Of a DNA stretch of 32,050 nucleotides, positions 6,216 to 13,274 are shown one piece after another. The DNA is from a virus: positions 1 to 32,050 of IMG/VR virus record IMGVR_UViG_3300006033_000078; one strand, 5' to 3'. Position 1 is the first letter of the stretch; each line of letters opens with the position of its first letter. A program made the position numbers and the translations under genes. The notes beneath the pieces were generated by a model. The model worked only from the letters and a program-made list of their open reading frames with translations, was not told where the DNA came from and did not search any database.

Positions 6216-7627
6216 TGTCAAAGAAAACAATAAGCCCATTACGCGCACTCATAGGTGAACTAATGTCACGATCTGCTTTAGGTGCTGCTTTAGGTATGCA
6301 ATTTGGTGGAGCACGCGACTTATATAAAGTATTCGGGTATACTAAGCAAATAGGATTTAAAGACTACTACGGTAAGTTTCGTCGTCAAGACATTGCTAAA
6401 CGTATTGTGAATGCTCCTGCGTCTGCAACATGGAGAAATCCACCTATTCTTAAAACATCTGCATCTTATAAAAAGGAATGGGATGCTTTAGTACAAGAAC
6501 ATAAGATCTGGGGCGAGATTGAACGCGTAGATCGTTTAGCTGGCTTAGGTCAATATGCTGTACTTCTTTTAGGTATAGGTGATGGCCGTAAGATGAATCA
6601 AATGGTGTCTGGGGCTGCTGGTACCAAATTACTGTATCTACAGCCTTATGCACAACCTAACGCAAAGATTAAGACATTAAACAGTGATCCTACATCTGAA
6701 CGATTCGGATTACCTGAAATGTATACAATCTGCACTATGAAAGTAGAAGACATTATTGATGCTAGTAGCACTTCCACTGCGGTAAAGACACAAGAGATGG
6801 AAGTACATTGGTCTCGTGTAGTACATATTGCAGAAGATTGTTTAGAAAGCAATTATCTAGGTACTCCTCGTTTAGAGAGTGTCTATAACCTATTAGATGA
6901 CCTTTTAAAGGTAGCTGGGGGTACCGCCGAAACCTACTGGTTAATCGGTAATCGTGGTATGCAATTAGATGTAGATCCAGATATGCAACTCACAGAAGCA
7001 GACGCTGAAGCACTCTCGGATGAAGCAGACGAGTATCAACATGGACTTCGTCGTATTATGCGTACTAGAGGCGTTAAGGTTAATGCTTTAGGTTCTGATT
7101 CTCCAGATCCTAAAAATACGTTTGATATGATTATCTCCCTGATCTCAGGTGCTACAGGTATTCCTAAAAGAGTTCTTACAGGTTCTGAAGCAGGACAATT
7201 AGCTTCTGACCAAGATAGAGCTAACTGGGCAGATCGTATTAAAGAACGCCGTACAACTTTTGCTGAACCTAATGTTTTACTTCCTCTCTTATTGCATTTA
7301 ATGAAAGCAGGAGTATTACCTAGCACTAAGCTTACTAAGCTGGATTACGAATGGCCACCTAACTTCCAACTTACACCTTTGGAAGAGGCACAATCTATGG
7401 CACAGAAAGCTAGAGCAGCGATCAACTTATCTAAGCAATACAATAAAGGTAATCAACCTCTTATGTCATTAGAAGAATGCCGTCTAGCAATTGGATTACC
7501 TGAGAAATGTGAAGTAGGAACTATTCCAGCTATGGTAGAGGATATTCCTCCAACTCCAGCAGTACCTACAGATCCTAATGCAACAGATACTACTAAACCT
7601 GCAGTAACAGATATTCCGGCAACATAA
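6215..7627 (+). CDS. Portal protein (DUF1073 / phage_portal family type)
   Basis: The 470-residue protein should form the dodecameric ring at the head vertex through which DNA enters and leaves. Residues 30-160 (GGARDLYKVFGY, YYGKFRRQDIAKRIVNAPA, ATWRNPP, GQYAVLLLGIGDG) resemble DUF1073-type portals. A region rich in ISGATGIPKRVLTGSEAGQLAS (about 309-330) is the conserved C-terminal core. A proline/threonine-rich tail ends the protein. It follows terL with a TAATG overlap, the usual order. A terminator-like hairpin and a new promoter follow, so this is the end of the packaging segment. Confidence 0.9.
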   Translation: MSKKTISPLRALIGELMSRSALGAALGMQFGGARDLYKVFGYTKQIGFKDYYGKFRRQDIAKRIVNAPASATWRNPPILKTSASYKKEWDALVQEHKIWGEIERVDRLAGLGQYAVLLLGIGDGRKMNQMVSGAAGTKLLYLQPYAQPNAKIKTLNSDPTSERFGLPEMYTICTMKVEDIIDASSTSTAVKTQEMEVHWSRVVHIAEDCLESNYLGTPRLESVYNLLDDLLKVAGGTAETYWLIGNRGMQLDVDPDMQLTEADAEALSDEADEYQHGLRRIMRTRGVKVNALGSDSPDPKNTFDMIISLISGATGIPKRVLTGSEAGQLASDQDRANWADRIKERRTTFAEPNVLLPLLLHLMKAGVLPSTKLTKLDYEWPPNFQLTPLEEAQSMAQKARAAINLSKQYNKGNQPLMSLEECRLAIGLPEKCEVGTIPAMVEDIPPTPAVPTDPNATDTTKPAVTDIPAT

Positions 7628-7671
7628 TTCGGCGGAATATCTATTACTCTAGCCCACTTACAGCCGGTGCC
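7628..7671 (+). repeat. Intergenic repeated element, copy 1
   Basis: The element opens with TTCGGCGGAAT, has CCCACTT in the middle, and closes with GCCGGTGCC. The same three blocks in the same order occur at 31077-31130. Its end overlaps the hairpin at 7666-7689. Confidence 0.6.
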
Positions 7672-7698
7672 CTAATTATTTAGGACACCTTAAGATTT
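7666..7698 (+). terminator. Terminator-like hairpin after the portal gene
   Basis: GGTG-C-CCTAA pairs with TTAGG-A-CACC (7666-7689), with one internal mismatch and a 4-base loop. It is followed by TTAAGATTTTTG. It probably stops or attenuates packaging transcription ahead of the next promoter. Confidence 0.6.
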
Positions 7699-7701
7699 TT
7701 G

Positions 7702-7730
7702 TTGATTTTGCTATTTTAGTCCTATATAAT
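7702..7730 (+). promoter_or_regulatory. Sigma70-like promoter P-b for the receptor-binding cassette
   Basis: TTGATT (7702-7707) and TATAAT (7725-7730) are 17 bases apart. The TTTTTGTTGATTTTG and GTCCTATATAATATAAAGAG flanks match the promoters at 2466 and 13216. The ATG of the tailspike is 37 bases downstream. Confidence 0.75.
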
Positions 7731-7766
7731 ATAAAGAGGTCGAAATTTCTCTTTTTGTAGGTAGAT

Positions 7767-10700
7767 ATGTCAAATAGCAGCACCTCTAATAATTATGATT
7801 TTACCATCAAACAAGGTGAGACATTTAATAAAGTAATTACCTGGAAAGATAACGCAGGTACTCCTGTTGATTTATCTAATTGGGCTGCTCGTATGCATCT
7901 CAAGATTCGTCTAGGAGAAGACGAAACAATCATACTAGCATTGACGACAGAAAACTCTCGTATTACCTTGGGTAGTGATGGTACTGTTGCTTTATTCATA
8001 GAAGCCAGTGTTACCTTACAATTAGAAAATGTCTTATATCATTATACCTTAGAATTAGTTAATGGTGATAATGTTAAACGTTTATTGCAAGGTAGAATAG
8101 ACATAGATCCAGTAGTTACTATGCCTGGAGATTTTTTAGGTGATCTTACACCTCCTACAGGATTACCTCCATTAGCCACATTAGATGGTAGTGAATTACT
8201 TGCGGTATTAAAAAACCAAGTTGTCTACTCTGTTCGTGTAGATCAACTACCTGGTCAAGGATTTATTGATCCACATCTTTACGGTGCTAAGGGTGATGCT
8301 GTCTCTCTACCTAATGCTACTATTTCCATGGACTACTTAAGTGTTAGTCATGCAAAATACGCCTTTAAAGATAAAGACGTAGGTAAGACTCTATATTGTG
8401 CAGGTAGCTGGCAAGATAATGGTAGCTCCAGTACTATTCAGAGTGTTGCCAATGGTATTGCATATCTATCAAGCCCTTTATTACGTAACGGTCAGCGTTA
8501 TGTTCTTTTTGGAACAGATGACACAGACGCACTTCAAGCTGCCTTTGATGCTGCAGAACGTATTATGATAGATACCCCAGGTAATACTAATGATGGTACT
8601 GGTAATGGTATTCCAACATCAGGTGCAGTAGTACTTCGTCAAGGCGGATATATCGTAAAGAATACTCAAGCGCGTTTTGATGCAGGTAAAATTGCAGCAC
8701 TTATGGTACCTAGACGTGTAGGATTGTATGGACAAGGACAAGGTTCTACTGCCATTTATACTGCCCCTGGTAACGTGGGACATTCAATCGCAAATAAATA
8801 CGCAAACACCGTGCCTGCAAATACCGCGGCTGATGAAAAAATCACACTTGCTGATTTCTCTCTTTACGGGTTGCGCGATATTCAGGGTGCTCAGTGCTTG
8901 AACGGTATTCACCTTGCTTTATCCATGGGTGGTTATTCAATGGTGGATGGTTATTGCCAGATGTACAACATCAACGTCCATGGAGCAAGAGGGCGCGGAA
9001 TTTATCTTAAGGGGCGTGGGGAAAACTTCTTTACAAATGTGAATGTCAACTTTGCTTGTGATCATGGTTGGTACATGGACACCACGCAAGACAGTCGCTG
9101 GGTAAACTGTAACGCAGGTGGAAACTATTACGCAGGTTTCTTTATCTATGATAATGCTGCATCATCTTTCACTAACTGCAAATCATATTATAACGGTTCC
9201 AACGGCGGCACAACGCCTGAACTTTGTTGTAACTGGTATATAAGTGATGCAAATCATTCTTACAATAAAGGTACTTGTATGTTTACCGCCTGCGAAGGGC
9301 AAGAAAGTCGCGGGTCAAGTATTGTTATTGATGGTGGTTTAAATCAGTTTGTAAACTGCCTTTTCTCTGACCCACGCAGAAATGCAGTTGGTGGAACAAG
9401 TCAACCAAGACCAACCATATGTGCCGGTATTCATATGCGTAAGAACGCTTCGAACAACGTCTTTGATGGCGTTTTCGTTCGCGCCTCATTAGGCCTTGAT
9501 TGGGGAGGGTCTACTGAAAATCATAATGGTGGTGATTACGCTCTTTATATTGAAGACAATTTAAGCGGCAACGCAAAACTTCGCGGGCCGCGCGGAAACA
9601 AAGGTCATATCTATACACTTGAACCTTCTGTGTACAACAATTCCAAAATTGGTGGTGTTGGTACAACCAACAAATTGAACTGTGGCCTTTATGTGGATGG
9701 TGATCCGTTACCGGGAGCATACCCAACTGCACCAACTATTAACCGTGCGGTAAGCTGGGACAACACAACTGCTGCAATAAACTTTACTCTACCGTCCGAC
9801 ATGGGTGGTAGGGCTGTTCGTCATTATCAGATAGAAACAAAAACTGGCGGTGGTGAATGGGTTGCACAAAAAGGTGCTACTATTGTTACTAATACACTTG
9901 CAAAAGTTACTGGACTAGCCCTTGGTACAACTTATCAAATAAGAGTGGCAGGAGTGAACGTTTTTGGCCTTGGTTCATATTCGGCTGAATACACCTATAC
10001 CCACAATATTATTTATTCTATGAAGCGTCAGCTGTGTTCAAACAATCAGCGCATAACACCTTTCACTAACTCAATAACAGAACTTTACATCAACACAACG
10101 CTTCATGCTAAGACGCCTTTTAATGCTAATTGGACAGGGATTCGCGTTCATTTTGATAACTTTGTCGCAAACTGGAACAATGGTTCTGAAATCACAACAG
10201 GCATGACAAGCGCAACTATGAAATGTTCCGTTCAGGTTGGCGATACGATTTATCCTTGCACTGGAACGGTTTCCATTGCTGCTGGGGGTCAAGGTTATTT
10301 AGATATTCCTAATCTGACTTTGCCAGCAGGAACTGATTTTTACGTGCATACCAAAGCAACCTTACCTGCTGGGACTAAAAACGTTCCGCAAAATACAGTA
10401 CGTGACATGCCGATGTGGGATACTGGTCGTGTCAACACCAACGATAACTCTATTGACATAACTGTTTCTGGCGTTTCTCAAGGTGCGGTTGTTGGACGTA
10501 CAGTCGCAGCTGGTGTAATTACTGCACTCTCATTCAATGCAACAACAGGTAAGGGGACACGCTTTACGGCAACAGCCCCTGATGTTTATGCTTATGAGAA
10601 ACAGGCGGGTGGCGTCATAGCCTTTAAGAAAATTGGTACAGCAACTACAGACGGTGCAGGAGGTGTTGCTTCAGTTACTCTGGTTGACGGAACTCCCCCA

Positions 10701-11468
10701 ACAGGCGTTACATGGGTAGCACCTTCCATAGTTGTAACTAACGGCTCACTCTATCCAGACAATGGTAACTCTTTGGGTTGGGCACCAAACATTATCACGG
10801 GTATTCCTGACGTCCCTGTCCGTACAGTGATGCTGTTGGGTGACACAATCATGAAGGGTGAACTTGTCAATACCACAGACGAACACGGTAACAATGGTCT
10901 TTATGAAGTTGGTATAGCAAGTCGTGTTGGACTTGGAAACGCTGGTATTGGTGGAGGGATTGGGGCATACCGTTTTACAACGTCTACAATGACTAGAACA
11001 ATGGGTTGTTACGCACCTTATTGTACTGACGCGATTGTGGACTTGGGGTATGGTGATTTCATTAACTCCAGAACAGCTGCCTCAACGGTTACAAATCTTC
11101 AAGCTATTAGAACTTCACTTGTGGCATTAGGGTTGAAGGTGAACTTTGCAACCATGCTGACACAAACAAGCTCAACTGACGGATATGTGACTGAGGGCAA
11201 TCAAACTACAGGCTCAAACGGTCTGGGTGTAAACATTTCAACATTTACAGATACAGTTGTTGGTTCTATTCTTGATAACACCATCATATCCGATAATAAT
11301 GTTATCAATGCTCGTGCTTTATTGTTGACAGGAAACGTCTTTAAACCTGGAACGACAAATGATGGTAACAGACCAAATGACGTTATTGGGGCAATCATGT
11401 TGAATGGTATCTCACGTGCTGGTATTGATGCTGCTTTCAAAGCATGTTTTAATTACCTTGTAAATTAG
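7767..11468 (+). CDS. Tailspike / receptor-binding protein with beta-helix, FN3 and SGNH-like domains
   Basis: This is a 1233-residue modular protein. Residues 1-115 (FTIKQGETFNKVITW, LQGRIDIDP) are a widespread virion-attachment domain. Residues about 165-640 read as a pectate-lyase-type beta-helix: LYGAKGDA, DDTDALQAAFDAAERI, then rungs such as FFTNVNVNFACDHGW. Residues about 645-745 form a fibronectin type III domain (YQIETKTGGGEW, GTTYQIRVAGVNVFG). The C-terminal ~220 residues resemble an SGNH hydrolase, but GDSI is GDTI (1025-1028), the GxND block is GYGD (1094-1097), and the DxxHP position is DGNRPN (1199-1204). Codon use changes near base 8770, suggesting a module of separate origin. 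Host surface glycan is the likely target, by inference. Confidence 0.85.
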   Translation: MSNSSTSNNYDFTIKQGETFNKVITWKDNAGTPVDLSNWAARMHLKIRLGEDETIILALTTENSRITLGSDGTVALFIEASVTLQLENVLYHYTLELVNGDNVKRLLQGRIDIDPVVTMPGDFLGDLTPPTGLPPLATLDGSELLAVLKNQVVYSVRVDQLPGQGFIDPHLYGAKGDAVSLPNATISMDYLSVSHAKYAFKDKDVGKTLYCAGSWQDNGSSSTIQSVANGIAYLSSPLLRNGQRYVLFGTDDTDALQAAFDAAERIMIDTPGNTNDGTGNGIPTSGAVVLRQGGYIVKNTQARFDAGKIAALMVPRRVGLYGQGQGSTAIYTAPGNVGHSIANKYANTVPANTAADEKITLADFSLYGLRDIQGAQCLNGIHLALSMGGYSMVDGYCQMYNINVHGARGRGIYLKGRGENFFTNVNVNFACDHGWYMDTTQDSRWVNCNAGGNYYAGFFIYDNAASSFTNCKSYYNGSNGGTTPELCCNWYISDANHSYNKGTCMFTACEGQESRGSSIVIDGGLNQFVNCLFSDPRRNAVGGTSQPRPTICAGIHMRKNASNNVFDGVFVRASLGLDWGGSTENHNGGDYALYIEDNLSGNAKLRGPRGNKGHIYTLEPSVYNNSKIGGVGTTNKLNCGLYVDGDPLPGAYPTAPTINRAVSWDNTTAAINFTLPSDMGGRAVRHYQIETKTGGGEWVAQKGATIVTNTLAKVTGLALGTTYQIRVAGVNVFGLGSYSAEYTYTHNIIYSMKRQLCSNNQRITPFTNSITELYINTTLHAKTPFNANWTGIRVHFDNFVANWNNGSEITTGMTSATMKCSVQVGDTIYPCTGTVSIAAGGQGYLDIPNLTLPAGTDFYVHTKATLPAGTKNVPQNTVRDMPMWDTGRVNTNDNSIDITVSGVSQGAVVGRTVAAGVITALSFNATTGKGTRFTATAPDVYAYEKQAGGVIAFKKIGTATTDGAGGVASVTLVDGTPPTGVTWVAPSIVVTNGSLYPDNGNSLGWAPNIITGIPDVPVRTVMLLGDTIMKGELVNTTDEHGNNGLYEVGIASRVGLGNAGIGGGIGAYRFTTSTMTRTMGCYAPYCTDAIVDLGYGDFINSRTAASTVTNLQAIRTSLVALGLKVNFATMLTQTSSTDGYVTEGNQTTGSNGLGVNISTFTDTVVGSILDNTIISDNNVINARALLLTGNVFKPGTTNDGNRPNDVIGAIMLNGISRAGIDAAFKACFNYLVN

Positions 11469-11476
11469 GAAACAAA

Positions 11477-12916
11477 ATGACTATCGAAATTATTGAAGAT
11501 GGTACTACGGTAGAAATCCTTGAAGAAGGATCTTCTATTACTATTGAGGTAACAGAAGAGAGCATCGAAATCTCTGATGTAGGTCCTCAAGGACCTCCAG
11601 GTTCTCAAGGCCTCTTAGGTCCTATCGGTCCTCAGGGACCTATAGGTTTGACTGGAGCAACAGGTGCTACAGGTGCTACGGGATCCCAAGGCCCCGCAGG
11701 CCCTCAAGGTATTCAGGGTATCCAAGGAGTTAAAGGCGACACAGGAGATGTTGGACCTCAGGGTACGCAAGGACCTCAGGGTATTCCAGGAGAAGATGGT
11801 ACAGACGGCCTTAATGGTATAGATGGGGCTGACGGACTTAATGGATGGTCGCCTGCTGTTGCAATTACTAATGATGGAGCGCGGAGGGTCTTACAAGTTG
11901 TTGATTGGATCGGCGGCACTGGCACGAAGCCAGCAACGGGATATATCGGCGCGACTGGTATCGTTGCTTTGATTGCTGATGCAGTTGATATTCGTGGTCC
12001 TGCCGGTGTTGATGGTATAAATGGCACGAATGGCACAAACGGCCAAGGCGTACCAACAGGTGGTTCAACTGCTCAAATCTTAATGAAGAATAGCAGTACA
12101 GATTTTGACACGGTTTGGTCGGACACAAAATCAACAGCTTTAACCGCCGCCGCATTCATCCCGTCCGGTTCGACTGTACCGACAAATGGGTTCTATCTTT
12201 CTGCAGCGAACACTCTGGCATGGGCCACAAATAGCGGCAACAAAATGACTATGGGTGCAACGGGTGATATTATCCTTGGCACAACATCAATGGCATCGTC
12301 AATTACAGTCAACACAAATTTAAATGGTGGATTATCTCTTAATTCATCAAGTGCAAGCGGCCCTGCATTTAATCTTAATCAAACCACAAATACATGGTGG
12401 CAATTTTTCAGTAATGGCGGCTCTTTCGGTGTTTGGAATAATACTTTAGGTATTACAACTTTTGCTATTTCTGGTGGGACAGCAGGAACTGTATCAACAG
12501 TATCAGGGGGAAGAATCGGTTTTTCATCTTCTGCAAGCAATGCACGAGGTGGAATGGATACTGCCATATCGCGTGTTTCCGCGGGGGTTTTCGCCTTTGG
12601 AAATGGTATAACGGCCGGAGATACAACAGCGGAATTAAGAGCTGGGAACTTCAAAGCCATGCAGGCGGGTAAAGGCTTCTTTATCAAGGAAGGAACTAAT
12701 GCTAAGATGGGACAAGCGACTCTTGTCGGCGGCACGATTTTAGTTAATAACACTTCGGTAAATGTGAACAGCCGAATTGAATTAACTAGGGTTACGCCCG
12801 GAGGTACTCAAGGTCATTTATCTTATTCAAAGGTTGATGGTGTTAGTTTCACCATAAATTCAACAGAGGCATCGGAAACAAGTTTAATAAATTGGGTTAT
12901 ATGGGAGGCCGCATAA
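11477..12916 (+). CDS. Collagen-like tail fibre protein
   Basis: The protein has 479 residues. The N-terminus (1-35) is acidic beta-strand (MTIEIIEDGTTVEILEEG). About 75 residues of Gly-X-Y repeats follow (GPQGPPG, GLTGATGATGATGSQGPAG), forming a collagen-like trimeric stalk. Next comes WSPAVAITNDGARRVLQVV and an AD-IRGPAGVDGINGTNG block common in phage fibres. Residues 190-479 are a Gly/Ser/Asn/Thr-rich beta-structured shaft and tip. AGGAAAC precedes the ATG, 8 bases after the tailspike stop. Codon use changes near base 11840, as in the tailspike. It overlaps the next gene as TAATG. Confidence 0.83.
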   Translation: MTIEIIEDGTTVEILEEGSSITIEVTEESIEISDVGPQGPPGSQGLLGPIGPQGPIGLTGATGATGATGSQGPAGPQGIQGIQGVKGDTGDVGPQGTQGPQGIPGEDGTDGLNGIDGADGLNGWSPAVAITNDGARRVLQVVDWIGGTGTKPATGYIGATGIVALIADAVDIRGPAGVDGINGTNGTNGQGVPTGGSTAQILMKNSSTDFDTVWSDTKSTALTAAAFIPSGSTVPTNGFYLSAANTLAWATNSGNKMTMGATGDIILGTTSMASSITVNTNLNGGLSLNSSSASGPAFNLNQTTNTWWQFFSNGGSFGVWNNTLGITTFAISGGTAGTVSTVSGGRIGFSSSASNARGGMDTAISRVSAGVFAFGNGITAGDTTAELRAGNFKAMQAGKGFFIKEGTNAKMGQATLVGGTILVNNTSVNVNSRIELTRVTPGGTQGHLSYSKVDGVSFTINSTEASETSLINWVIWEAA

Positions 12917-13185
12917 TGGCAATCAAGAAAGCAATTAAAAGTGATTACGGCGTATACGCAACATACTGGAATGTCGCATTCTTACAGAACAATTTTATTG
13001 ATAAGGTTCTGTATGTAAAATTGTTTGGATATTCAGATGCGGCTGTGCGACAAGATTCTGCTACTCCTTTGATGGTCATCGAAATGACTTGGCGCGAAGA
13101 AAATTATCCTGGGGATATAAATCGCCAAGAGTTGTATGCTCTGATTAAATTAATGTCCGAATTTACAGGGGCAGAAGATATTTAA
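12916..13185 (+). CDS. Small protein of the tail fibre cassette
   Basis: The start is placed at the ATG that overlaps the fibre stop (TAATG at 12914-12918), preceded by GGGAGG; the upstream in-frame ATG at 12892 is less likely. The 89-residue product is a soluble, mixed alpha/beta protein (YGVYATYWNVAFLQNNF, KVLYVKLFGYSD, RQELYALIKLMSEFTG). It is the last gene of the receptor-binding cassette. A fibre-tip, fibre-assembly or chaperone role is suggested only by position. I do not recognise a family. Confidence 0.7.
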   Translation: MAIKKAIKSDYGVYATYWNVAFLQNNFIDKVLYVKLFGYSDAAVRQDSATPLMVIEMTWREENYPGDINRQELYALIKLMSEFTGAEDI

Positions 13186-13215
13186 AATTATTTTTAATTA
13201 TTCCTAAGATTCTTG

Positions 13216-13244
13216 TTGATTTTTAAATAATGGTCCTATATAAT
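13216..13244 (+). promoter_or_regulatory. Sigma70-like promoter P-c for the capsid and tail genes
   Basis: TTGATT (13216-13221) and TATAAT (13239-13244) are 17 bases apart. Both sides (AAGATTCTTGTTGATTTTT, GGTCCTATATAATTAATA) match the promoter at 7702. It lies 31 bases before the protease ATG. Together with 7702 it brackets the receptor-binding cassette. Confidence 0.75.
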
Positions 13245-13274
13245 TAATATAGGTCAGTTATTTAAGAGAGCAAC

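Noticed and set aside
10809-11468. Active esterase at the tailspike C-terminus
   Set aside because: The fold blocks are present, but all three key residues (Ser, Asn, His) are replaced, so activity is not claimed.
11776-12155. Proline-rich minus-strand open frames opposite the fibre gene
   Set aside because: These are the reverse complement of Gly-X-Y repeats, which stay open by composition.
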